A program made the position numbers and the translations under genes. 64,000 nt of DNA from Aphelocoma coerulescens (taxonomy: Eukaryota > Chordata > Aves > Passeriformes > Corvidae): NCBI RefSeq assembly GCF_041296385.1, contig NW_027184062.1:129001-193000 (forward strand), given 5' to 3'. Below are positions 20,229 to 30,751 of the stretch, one piece after another. Each line of letters starts with the position of its first letter. Position 1 is the stretch's first letter. The notes beneath the pieces were generated by a model. It was not told where the DNA came from, did no database searches, and saw only the letters and a list, made by a program, of their open reading frames with translations.

Positions 20229-20668
20229 AAAAAGGAGACAGAGGAGTCCTGTAACATTCTTCAACTCCAGGGAGAGGCCATGGGGCTTTTGCCATGGAGT
20301 CTCTCAAATGATTGCGGGATGCAGCTCCCTTCTGATGCTAAGTTCCTGGCAACAGCACCCTCTGAGGTACTCGGGAATTACAGACTTCCGGAACTGCCTA
20401 CTCTACGCCCCCCTCTAATATGCAGTCCCCTTTTGGAATGGAAAAGGAAGAAAACCAAACTATTCCTAATGCTGGGAAGTCTTTGCTGCCTTGCTCTAGG
20501 TTCAGGAATTTAGCAGGGCCTTGGCTGAGCAACAGTCTCTGTTGATTAGTAACAGTTTCTAGAACGAATACTTTCTTCTGTTACTTCCCCCCCTGTAAAT
20601 TCCTAGCCTTGTCTAAGGAGAGATTCACACGGTCTCTTTGTAAAGACACATCTATCTTACTCCTTTCA
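20229..20668 (-). repeat. ERV-2 5' LTR (left arm)
   Basis: 440 bp, beginning on the minus strand with TGAAAGGAGTAAG and matching the 3' LTR throughout. It is followed by a short region with no gag. A CA-rich tract lies about 70 bases outside it. Confidence 0.75.
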
Positions 20669-20735
20669 CTCCCACACCTTCCTTGCGGTGGAACGGCTCT
20701 CCCCGGCACAGCACCTGGCACAAAACCCCCGTATA

Positions 20736-20792
20736 CGCACACACACACCTGCACTTACCCTGCACTCCACTGCACACACACACACACACACC
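20736..20792 (+). repeat. CA microsatellite (left arm)
   Basis: Two CA runs (20,736-20,749 and 20,772-20,791) are separated by a short cytosine-rich spacer. Mirrored as GT at 33,875-33,930. Confidence 0.9.
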
Positions 20793-20899
20793 TCCCGCAC
20801 ACTAACACCCCCTCCACATCCCCACCATGCTACTTGCAGTGGCCCCGCCCCTGCCATCCCCACCGGCTGGCAGCACCCACTCCTCGCATGCTTCCCCAT

Positions 20900-22050
20900 G
20901 CCTTGCATTTCCTTGCTGCCCCCTCTGTAGCCTTCCCTCAACCTGCCTTTTCTCCCCTGCCTTGCACTGACTTGCTCACCCATCCCCCACCTGACTTCCT
21001 TTCACATTCGTCTAGGTCTGGCCTCACCTTTCCTTTTCCTTCTAGGACCCTCATTGCCTTGCCTCGCCTCGCAAAGCCACCACTTGCCTTGCCTTGCCCT
21101 TGAACCCCTCCCTTGCCTTGCATGACCTTGCTCACCCCTCCCCCACCTGGAATTCAACACCCCTTTTCAATGACATTTCTGGGCCTTGCCCTGCCCTTTC
21201 TGCTCCTCCGAGGAATCTCAAAGCTCTCAAGCATCTCCGGTGTTTCAGGATCCCATGAGAGGAAGACCAGGGGAGGACGCATGTTGCCACACTCATCTCT
21301 GTGGGCAGCCTTTGTCTGGGAGCAATCCTTGCATGTCTTGAACCTTGGAGGGGCAATTCACATTTTGCCCTTGAGCTCGGGGACCAGAAAGAGAGTTCTT
21401 TTGCATACAAGGGAAAGCAGGTAGCTCAAGTCTTTTAGGTACAGAGGAGAGATGACCCACGCGGGATCAAGGCCACACAGAGCACTTGGTCCTGGCCACT
21501 TTTGTGTACCAGCAGTCCTTGAATGTACTTCTCACCTGCCTTGCCTGGCCTTGCCTTGGCAACACAACAGTTGCCTTGCCTTGCCCTGCTAGCCCTCTGG
21601 AGCCTTGCATTCCTTTGCACAGCCATGCCCAGCACATGACCTGCCTACTGTTTTCCTCCAGGGCCTTGGCTTGCTGAGCCCTTCCTGTTTCTGCCTGGCC
21701 TTCCCATCAGTGGCCCTTCCTTCCTACAGCCAGCCTTGCCTCTAACTTCTGGACCTTCTCTTGTCTACCACTCCATTTGCTTTCCCCTCACTGCTCTGGC
21801 CTTGCCTACCTCTCCCTTGACTTGCCCACAATTGCCTGCACTCGGTTTGCAGCGCCTTGCCTGCATGGAAGGCAAGGGAAAGAGTGGTAGGCCGGGCAAA
21901 GCAAAGCCAGCAAGTTGTAGGCAGTGCGAGGCAAGGCAGACGTAGGCAAAGGAAGCAGAGCAAGGGTACCTTAAGAAGAACTAGACAAGGCAAGGCCAAG
22001 AGACTCGGAGTGCCTTTCCTTGGGAAGGCAAGGACATAGTGCCAGTGTTG
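20900..22050. repeat. CCTTG/GGCAAG degenerate minisatellite with strand switch (left arm)
   Basis: Clusters of CCTTG and TTGCC pentamers recur irregularly from about 20,900 to 21,860. From about 21,871 to 22,045 the same motif appears on the other strand as GGCAAGG. The switch centre (21,855-21,877) is CCTTGCC, nine bases, GGCAAGG. No coding signal is supported; the purine-poor frames seen are composition effects. Confidence 0.8.
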
Positions 22051-23914
22051 CTGGAGCAGATGTTAAGGTACTGTGGGGAGGAATAGTCCAGCAAGACATT
22101 TCTCTTCTGGCCCCTGTGCGTGTGGGGGCAATTGTTGGACATATTCAATACTGGAGGCGGATCAGTCGCTGGATGTGTTGTATTTTGGAGGAGGGGATGC
22201 CGTTTCTTTGGAGATGGGCTTGTAGTTGCTCTCTTTGGCAAGGAAGGCAGGTTTGGATGTGCACATCAGGTACTCCTAGGGATTTTAAAGGCTTTTCCCA
22301 ACAGGCAGAGCTCTCTCTGGGTTCGAGCTGTTGAGCTGTCAGTGGGAATGCAAAGGCCAAGCTCTTAAGCTATTTGTCCTGGTGCCTTCAGTGTGTGAGC
22401 AGTCCCTGGTGCCGTTGCCTTTGGATCCTGACTCTGGGAGAGGGAAGGCTTAGGATGGTACCTAGAGCTGAGAAGGAGAGTGCTGAGAACAGCGTGTGTG
22501 CTGCTAGTTTGAGGGGTGCAGGTGAAGTTGTAGGCAGCAAGATCTTCCTCAGCTGGCACTGTTTTGAGCCCTGTTTTTGCCAGATGGTTTCAAGTTGGTG
22601 GGCGGAATCTGCGAGAGGGAAAAGATTTGTATGGGCCAAAGAGGTGTGGTGTAAAGAAGAGTGTGCTCTTGGAAGGGGAAGATGAGGGCAACCTTTTTGT
22701 CCTGACACCGTTGATTTGAGTGCAGGGCCGTTTGCAAGTTGCCTCTGTCTGCCCTTGGGGTGGTTTCGAGCTGGGCCAGGTGCTTGGCCTTCTTTTGCAA
22801 GTCTGCAGCGCCGTCGTGTGGTTATTTCCATGAGCGCTGACAGTGCCCGGCAAAAAGCGCTTGGCTGGCGCGGCCCCAGTCGTGTGGAAGCAGTTGGTGG
22901 AAGAGCTCCGCTGTGCATCCTGCCTCTTGGAGACATAAAAGGATGTAACCCTGCGCGTAGCGGGGAAGCAAGACGAATCTTTTCATTGTTGGCTGAGCAG
23001 TTTCTAAGCGGCAAAAGTAAAGGCAGTTTCAGCACGGCCTCTTTCTTTCAGAACCTTTTCTGTGCCATCATGAACATGCTCAACATGCCACTCGCACCCG
23101 CTGAACTGCATCAAAGGCCCTGGAGATAGGCGCTTTCCTTCAAGCTCTCTGTAGCATCCTACCCTCCACCTCTGGCGGATCCCAAAGCCCTTCCAAACAT
23201 CCAGCAGCTGCACGGAGAGAACAAGTGCTAGAACAAGGCGTTGGCCTTCCTAGTCCTTTTAAAGTCTGTGAACTAGGCGAAACATTCCAGTGAGCAGCAC
23301 TTTCCTTCGCAACTATATCTAGAGCATCATCACATTCTCTCCAAGTGGGTAAGTCCACCCTTGCAGCGCAGCGTTTGCAGCCACAGTTCGGACTGAGAGA
23401 TAGGCCAGGTGAGAAAGCATTTCTTGACTATCCCTCTTCTCTGGAAGACTTGATACTCGCAGCGCGACCACGTCCACACACCTTCAGTGTGGCCAGGTTC
23501 AAGCAGCTAGAGCTCCCAGAGATGGGAGAGTCAGGAGAGAAGACGTTCCAAAAGTACCGTGTACTTACAGCAGCATTAAAACTGTGCACAGCAGTCTGCA
23601 GCACTGTAGACTGCGGCTTCTCCGACAGACGAGCCATCCCATTGTTGCCTCTCGCAGCCTGCTTGCTAGCTGCTCTCCTGAAGAAAAGAACTAGAAGAAA
23701 AAGCCAATGCTGGGCTGCACCTTCCCCTTGCCTTACGTAAAGCCACCTAAACTCCCCGCTGCACTCTCTACTTCCCCTCTCCTTGGAAGCGACCACTGTG
23801 TTTGCTGCATCTCGAAGCCTAAAGTTAAGCGCCAAAGTTTCCAAGGATGGTTGGAAGAAGGATAAGTAGTAGCACAAGGAAGTAGTTGTCGTTGAACTTC
23901 CTCCTTCTCAATGC
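22051..23914. other. Unassigned arm sequence
   Basis: This region carries no family I recognise. The longest open frame (23,035-22,388 minus, 215 codons) begins at GTG, with its first ATG about 33 codons in. It stays open in all three copies with a few replacements, but arm-to-arm identity alone explains that. The last part (about 23,250-23,914) holds short blocks also found in the 1.4-kb satellite, such as a GCACTTTCC-TCGCA element, so it may be a diverged satellite edge. Confidence 0.5.
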
Positions 23915-25360
23915 TAACGTGAATTGGGCAGGCAGGCGAGTGCTAGCCACGCTCCTTTCTCAGTTTGTACGCTGCGGACACGAGTCCGGTGCTCTGCGCC
24001 TTCGTTCGGCCTCTTTAGTACCCATGTCGCTCTTTCATTCAGCCGGAGTCGAAGCGTCGTCTACTTCTCGCCCAGAGAGCACGGTGCCGGCAGCGAAATG
24101 CCCCAACCGACTGCTTCTGCCGACACACGCCTGGTCTATGCACTTTCCCTCGCAGCGACATACAGCAGCACTTTCGGTCTTTCTTGTCGTCCAAATGTAA
24201 AGGGAAAGATTCTCTGCTATGTCCCGCCCAGAGAACAGTTTTAGGTCAACCAGCACGCCCAGAGCTTGCCCTCGACGCGTGGAAACTTGTGTTTGCACCA
24301 CATTCAAGTGGTAGCCGTCTTTCCTTTACAGGCTGCAGAACGCCGTCAGATCCCGGTGCTCTCTGCACCTGCCTTCTCAGTTCTAAGTACTACCGCGCCT
24401 CTTACAGCCTTGCAGGAAGCAAAGACACGGGTAGTCATCTCGCAGAGAAGAACGTGGAAGGACGAAAGGATGATCTTCCTTTCTCCTGCTTCTTGCCTGA
24501 ATTGTGGTGCTGTATTGAAAGTCTTGGCTAGCGAAAAGCTCATCCAGCAAGTGCCTCATTCCTGACGCATCTCGCTGAGCGAGAGTTTCACGAAGAGTTT
24601 AGACTCTGGAAACAGCAAGAAAATGATTGTACGTCGAGCTGAGGAAAATCCGTGCACAGCACACTGTGGATGCGTGCAGTGTTCGCGCTGAAGAGCGCCA
24701 AAACGCAAAGCCATCGCTGGGCTTCAGTTTTGTCCAGACCGCAGAAGGCAAAGAACGAAGCAACTGGGCACCGCGTTAACGTACTCAGTGGACCGAATTT
24801 CAAATGTCCAGCCAAAAGCTGCTTCATAAGCAGATTCAGCTGAGAATGCTCTGGCTGCTTCACAAAGTAAGGCGCAGCCGTTTCCATTCATCACACTACC
24901 TGGCCAGAAGCAGTATCCTACACCTTCAATGCTGCAGCGTCCATGCAGCTGGAGCACACGCAGTAGGACGCGTCGAGATAGAAGGCGGTCTTCAAGTACC
25001 CCCCTCCTCCAAGCAGCCTTGAAACTGAGCACAACACACTGCGGCTCGGGAGCTTCCTTCTCAGATAGACGTGCCGTCACGTTATTCACTCTCGCAGCTC
25101 CGTTGCCCACTTGCAGCAGCTGCTACCAAAGCAAAATGCTCCAGAAGTAAAAAGCACTGCCGGGCTGCACTTTCCCTTGCCTCACGTAAAGCACCACAAA
25201 CTGTCCGCTGTGCTCTGTATTTCCATTCTCCGCCGCATCTACCACTGTCATCTCTGCATCTCGAAGCATAAAGCTCGGCACAATTCCTCCCAGGGAAAGC
25301 TGGAAGAGAAATAGGTAGCAGCACAAGTAGCTGCAAGTGGAACTTTCTGTTTTAAAACGC
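23915..25360 (-). repeat. Satellite unit L1 (1,446 bp)
   Basis: The outer part, to about 24,385, matches the outer part of R3 as normal palindrome arm. The inner part (about 24,590-25,110) is closest to R1 rather than R3. Confidence 0.8.
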
Positions 25361-26152
25361 TAACGTGAATCCGGAAACAAGCGAGTGACAGCCAGGCTTC
25401 CTCTTGCAGCCTGTGCGATGCACACACCAGCTCGGTGCTCTGCCCTCATTCTTTAATGCTCTTCGTACCATGTCGCGCTTTCATTCTGCCGGAGTCGAAG
25501 CGTCGTCTACTTCTCGCCCAGAGAGCACGGTGCCAGCGGAGAAAGGCTCCAGAAAAACGCTCCAGGCTGCTGATTCTTCCCAAACACACCAGGGCTATGC
25601 ACTTTCCTTCGCAGCGCTAAGTAGCATCACATTCTGTTTGCGTTGGAGCCGGAATGCAAAGGGAAAGATTCTCGGTTACGTCTCACTCAGCGCCCAGTTT
25701 TAGGTCACCAAGCTTACCCGGAGCTTACCCGCGACGCGTGGAAATTGGTATTTGCACCATATTCAAGTGGTAGCTTTCTTTCCTTTACAGCCTGCAGAGC
25801 GCCGTCAGATCGCGGTGCTCTCTGCACCTGCCTTCTCCCTTCCAAGTACCACCGCGCACCTTACAGCCTTGCAGGAAGCAAAGACGTGGAGAGATGTCTC
25901 GCAGAGAAGATCGTGCAAAGACGAAAAGATGTTCTTCTTTGCTTTTCCTCGTCGCCCAGATTGTGGTGCTCTACTGAAAGCGTGGGCTAACGAATGGCTA
26001 ATCTAGCATGTGCTTCCCTTCTAATGCATTTCGCTGAGCGAGAGCTGAGGAAAATCCTTGCACTGTACACTATGGATGCGTGCAGTAGACACGCAGAAGA
26101 GCGGCACAGCTCATAACCATCGCACACTCCAGCCCAGAGCTCTGGGGCTGCG
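25361..26152 (-). repeat. Satellite unit L2 (partial, ends at the dyad)
   Basis: Related to the other units but more diverged. Near 26,078-26,087 it meets its inverted counterpart at 26,217-26,226. Confidence 0.75.
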
Positions 26153-26760
26153 TTCTTCTCAATTTCCGGCGCTGGACAGAACTGAGACATTGAGCTTTGG
26201 CTCTCTTTAGTGTGTGTACTGCACGCATCCAGAGCGCGCTGTGCACAGATTCTCCTCAGCGCTACGTGCAAGCACAGACTTTCTGCTTCGCAGAGCCCAA
26301 CTGTCCGCCGAAGCTCTCGCTCAGAGAAATGTGTCAGGAGAGAAGCACTTGCTGGATTAGCCTTACACTGGCCAACAGTTCCAAAGAAGCACCATAGTCT
26401 TCTTGCGAGAAAGGATAATAAAACACATGTATTGTCCCAGCAAAGTTCTCTGTGCTAGCCGAAGCCGAGAATCTTTCCCTTAAGATTAAGACCACAACGC
26501 AGACAGCATTTTGTGCTACTTAACGCTGAGAGGGATAGCCCAGGCGTGTTTCGGCAGAGGCAGAAGCCCGGAGCGTTTCTCTGCCGGCACCGTGCTCTCT
26601 GGGCGAGAAGTAGACGACGCTTCGACTCCGGCAGAATGAAAAGCGCGACATGGTACGAAGAGCATACGAATGAGGGCGCAGAGCACCGAGCTGGTGTGCG
26701 CATCGCACAGGCTGCAAGAAGAAGCGTGGCTGCCGCTCGCTTCTTTGCGGATTCACGTTA
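26153..26760 (+). repeat. Satellite unit R0 (partial, starts at the dyad)
   Basis: First plus-oriented unit, truncated at the dyad. It carries the same anchor blocks as R1-R3 from about 26,205 onward and has sequence of its own around 26,380-26,460. Confidence 0.7.
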
Positions 26761-27970
26761 GCAGTTGAAAACAAAAGTTCCACTTGCAGCTACTTGTGCT
26801 GCTACCTATTTCTCTTCCAGCTTTCCCTGGGAAGAATTGTGCTGCGAGAGTGAATAACGTGACGGCACGTCTATCTGAGAAGGAAGCTCCCGAGCCGCAG
26901 TGTGTTGTGCTCAGTTTCAAGGCTGCTTGGAGAAGGGGGTACTTGAAGACCGCCTTCTATCTCGACGCGTCCTACTGCGTGTGCTCCAGCTGCATGGACG
27001 CTGCAGCATTGAAGGTGTAGGATACTGCTTCTGGCCAGGTAGTGTGATGAATGGAAACGGCTGCGCCTTACTTTGTGAAGCAGCCAGAGCATTCTCAGCT
27101 GAATCTGCTTATGAAGCAGCTTTTGGCTGGACATTTGAAATTCGGTCCACTGAGTACGTTAACGCGGTGCCCAGCTGCTTCGTTCTTCGCCTTCTGCGGT
27201 CTGGACAGAACTGAAGCCCAGCGATGGCTTTGAGTTTTGCCGCTCTTCAGCATGTGTACTGCACGCATCCGCAGTGTGCTGTGCAAGGATTTTCCTCAGC
27301 TATCCCTCAGCGAAATGCATCAGGTGAGAAACACTTGCTGGATTAGCCTTTCGCTGGCCATGGCTTTCAGTACAGCACCACAATCTGGGCGACGAGGAGG
27401 AGCAAAGAAGAACATCTTTTCGTCTTTGCACGTTCTTCTCTGCGAGACGACTATCCGCGTCATTGCTTCCTGCAAGGCTATATTCTGCGCAGTGGTACTT
27501 GAAAGGGAGAAGGCAGGTGCAGAGAGCACCGCGATCTGACGGCGCTCTGCAGGCTGTAAAGGAAAGAGGGCTGCCACTGGAATGTGTGCAAACACAAGTT
27601 TCCACGAGTCGCGGGCAAGCTCTGGGCGTGCTTGTTGACCTAAAACTGTTCTCTGTGCCCGACATTGCTGAGAATCTTTCCCTTTACATGTGGACGACAA
27701 GAAAAGACCGAAAGTGCTGCTGTATGTCGCTGCGAGAAAAGTGCATAGCCCTGGTGTGTTTCGGAAGGGCAGTCGGCTGGGGCATTTCTCTTCCGGCACC
27801 GTGCTCTCCCGGGGGAGAAGTAGACGACGCTTCGACTCCGGCAGAATGAAAAGCGCGACATGGTACGAAGAGCATACGAATGAGGGCGCAGAGCACCGAG
27901 CTGGTGTGCGCATCGCACAGGCTGCAAGAAGAAGCGTGGCTGCCGCTCGCTTCTTTGCGGATTCACGTTA
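26761..27970 (+). repeat. Satellite unit R1 (1,210 bp, with a 182-bp deletion)
   Basis: It matches R2 with an offset of 1,210 before 26,840 and 1,392 after it, so 182 bp present in R2 and R3 are missing at about 26,841. After the gap it is closest to L1. Confidence 0.85.
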
Positions 27971-29362
27971 GCAGTTGAAAACAAAAGTTCCACTTGCAGC
28001 TACTTGTGCTGCTACCTATTTCTCTTCCAGCTTTCCCTGGGAAGAATTGTGCCGAGCTTTATGCTTCGAGATGCAGAGATGACAGTGGTAGATGCAGCGG
28101 AGAATGGAAATAAAGAGTGCAGCGGACAGTTTACAGTGCTTTACGTGAGGCAAAGGAAAAGGTTTGCTCAGCAGTGCTTTTTACTTCTGGAGCATTTTGC
28201 TTTGGTAGCACCTGCTGCTAGTGGGCAACGGAGCTGCGAGAGTGAATAACGTGACGGCACGTCTATCTGAGAAGGAAGCTCCCGAGCCGCAGTGTGTTGT
28301 GCTCAGTTTCAAGGCTGCTTGGAGGAGGGGGGTACTTGAAGAACGCCGTCTATCTGGACGCGTCCTACTGCGTGTGCTCCAGCTGCATGGACGCTGCAGC
28401 ATTGAAGGTGTAAGAAACTTCTTCTGGCCTGATAGTGTGATAGAGTGCAACGGCTACGCCTTACTTTGTGAACCATCCAGAGCATTCTCAGCTGAATCTG
28501 CTTGTGAAGCAGCTCTTGGCTGGACATTTGAAATTCGGTCCACTGAGTACGTTAACGCGGTGCCCAGCTGCTTCGTTCTTCGCCTTCTGCCGTCTGGACA
28601 GAACTGAAGCCCAGCGATTGCTTTTAGCTGTGGCTCTCTTCAGCATGTGTACTGCACGCATCCGCAGTGTGCTGTGCAAGGATTTTCCTCAGCTCTCCCT
28701 CAGCGAAATGCATCAGGTGAGAAACACTTGCTGGATTAGCCTTTCGCTGGCCATGGCTTTCAGTACAGCACCACAATCTGGGCGACGAGGAGGAGCAAAG
28801 AAGAACATCTTTTCGTCTTTGCACGTTCTTCTCTGCGAGACGACTATCCGCGTCATTGCTTCCTGCAAGGCTATATTCTGCGCAGTGGTACTTGAAAGGG
28901 AGAAGGCAGGTGCAGAGAGCACCGCGATCTGACGGCGCTCTGCAGGCTGTAAAGGAAAGAGGGCTGCCACTGGAATGTGTGCAAACACAAGTTTCCACGA
29001 GTCGCGGGCAAGCTCTGGGCGTGCTTGTTGACCTAAAACTGTTCTCTGTGCCCGACATAGCAGAGAATCTTTCCCTTTACATTTGGACGACAAGAAAAGA
29101 CCGAAAGTGCTGCTGTATGTCGCTGCGAGAAAAGTGCATAGCCCTGGTGTGTTTCGGAAGGGCAGTCGGCTGGGGCATTTCTCTTCCGGCACCGTGCTCT
29201 CCGGGCGAGAAGTAGACGACGCTTCGACTCCGGCAGAATGAAAAGCGCGACATGGTACGAAGAGCATACGAATGAGGGCGCAGAGCACCGAGCTGGTGTG
29301 CGCATCGCACAGGCTGCAAGAAGAAGTGTGGCTGCCGCTCGCTTCTTTGCGGATTCACGTTA
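27971..29362 (+). repeat. Satellite unit R2 (1,392 bp)
   Basis: Nearly identical to the first two thirds of R3 at a constant 1,392-bp offset, indicating a recent tandem duplication. Confidence 0.9.
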
Positions 29363-30751
29363 GCAGTTGAAAACAAAAGTTCCACTTGCAGCTACTTGTG
29401 CTGCTACCTATTTCTCTTCCAGCTTTCCCTGGGAAGAATTGTGCCGAGCTTTATGCTTCGAGATGCAGAGATGACAGTGGTAGATGCAGCGGAGAATGGA
29501 AATAAAGAGTGCAGCGGACAGTTTACAGTGCTTTACGTGAGGCAAAGGAAAAGGTTTGCTCAGCAGTGCTTTTTACTTCTGGAGCATTTTGCTTTGGTAG
29601 CACCTGCTGCTAGTGGGCAACGGAGCTGCGAGAGTGAATAACGTGACGGCACGTCTATCTGAGAAGGAAGCTCCCGAGCCGCAGTGTGTTGTGCTCAGTT
29701 TCAAGGCTGCTTGGAGGAGGGGGGTACTTGAAGAACGCCGTCTATCTGGACGCGTCCTACTGCGTGTGCTCCAGCTGCATGGACTCTGCAGCATTGAAGG
29801 TGTAAGAAACTTCTTCTGGCCAGGTAGTGTGATAGAGTGCAACGGCTACGCCTTACTTTGTGAACCATCCAGAGCATTCTCAGCTGAATCTGCTTGTGAA
29901 GCAGCTCTTGGCTGGACATTTGAAATTCGGTCCACTGAGTACGTTAACGCGGTGCCCAGCTGCTTCGTTCTTCGCCTTCTGCCGTCTGGACAGAACTGAA
30001 GCCCAGCGATTGCTTTTAGCTGTGGCTCTCTTCAGCATGTGTACTGCACGCATCCGCAGTGTGCTGTGCAAGGATTTTCCTCAGCTCTCCCTCAGCGAAA
30101 TGCATCAGGTGAGAAACACTTGCTGGATTAGCCTTTCGCTGGCCAAGGCTTTTAATACAGCACCACAATATGGGCGACGAGGAGAAAGGAAGAACATCTT
30201 TTCGTCCTGGCACGTTCTTCTGAGCGACATGACTATCCGCGTGTTTGCTTCCTGCAAAGCTGTATTGTGCGCGGCGGTATTGGAACTGAGAAGGCAGGTG
30301 CAGAGAGCACCGGGATCTGACGGCGTTCTGCAGCCTGTAAAGGAAAGACGGCTACCACTTGAATGTGGTGCAAACACAAGTTTCCACGCGTCGAGGGCAA
30401 GCTCTGGGCGTGCTGGTTGACCTAAAACTGTTCTCTGGGCGGGACATAGCAGAGAATCTTTCCCTTTACATTTGGACGACAAGAAAGACCGAAAGTGCTG
30501 CTGTATGTCGCTGCGAGGGAAAGTGCATAGACCAGGCGTGTGTCGGCAGAAGCAGTCGGCTGGGGCATTTCGCTGCCGGCACCGTGCTCTCTGGGCGAGA
30601 AGTAGACGACGCTTCGACTCCGGCTGAATGAAAGAGCGACATGGGTACTAAAGAGGCCGAACGAAGGCGCAGAGCACCGGACTCGTGTCCGCAGCGTACA
30701 AACTGAGAAAGGAGCGTGGCTAGCACTCGCCTGCCTGCCCAATTCACGTTA
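29363..30751 (+). repeat. Satellite unit R3 (1,389 bp, chimeric)
   Basis: The first part follows R2. From about 30,285 it follows the left-arm L1 instead. The switch point marks the inner edge of close arm homology. Confidence 0.8.

Larger units (their letters stand above)
16565..20668 (-). mobile_element. ERV-2: internally deleted gammaretrovirus-like provirus (left arm)
   Basis: On the minus strand the order is 5' LTR (20,668-20,229), short 5' internal sequence, integrase remnant, env remnant, purine tract and 3' LTR (17,024-16,565). Gag, protease, reverse transcriptase and RNase H are missing. LTRs differ at roughly one base in eight by eye, much more than in ERV-1, so this is an older insertion. 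Its env is related to that of ERV-1, with the same CXXC and CX7CC spacing. Being in both arms, it predates the palindrome or was copied by arm conversion. Confidence 0.88.
4755..24385 (+). repeat. Palindrome, left arm (unit 1)
   Basis: The reverse complement of this interval matches 39,832 back to about 30,285. Inside ERV-1 the positions have no partner. Central to ERV-1, left and right coordinates add to about 54,664; outside ERV-1 they add to about 44,584. The 10.1-kb difference equals the ERV-1 insertion. Arms share a CpG island, ERV-2, simple repeats and about 1.8 kb of unassigned sequence, with a few mismatches per kilobase by eye. The inner limit, near 24,385, is where close matching to the right arm stops inside a satellite unit. 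Confidence 0.93.
23915..30751. repeat. Central satellite array, units of about 1.4 kb in inverted halves
   Basis: Using the anchor ATTCACGTTA, minus-strand anchors occur at 23,915 and 25,361 and plus-strand anchors end at 26,760, 27,970, 29,362 and 30,751. Orientation flips at about 26,152. Left of the flip there is one whole and one partial unit. Right of it there is one partial and three whole units. Right-hand periods are 1,210, 1,392 and 1,389 bp; the left is 1,446 bp. I recognise no gene in the unit; its apparent ORFs appear in conflicting frames on both strands. Confidence 0.9.

Noticed and set aside
20609..21103. 164-codon frame across the CA run and CCTTG repeats
   Set aside because: Low-complexity sequence with a peptide of H, T and P repeats; no gene-like features.
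22388..23035. 215-codon minus-strand frame as a gene
   Set aside because: It begins at GTG, has a second frame of similar quality opposite, and persists in copies only because the arms are nearly identical. No domain seen.
24184..30105. Repeated frames of 60-200 codons in the central array as a gene family
   Set aside because: They occur in different frames and on both strands of the same 1.4-kb repeat and share no start, length or domain. The repeat explains them.
23915..30751. CRISPR array or rRNA-type repeat
   Set aside because: Units are 1.2-1.4 kb with no short spacers, and I see no rRNA core sequences.
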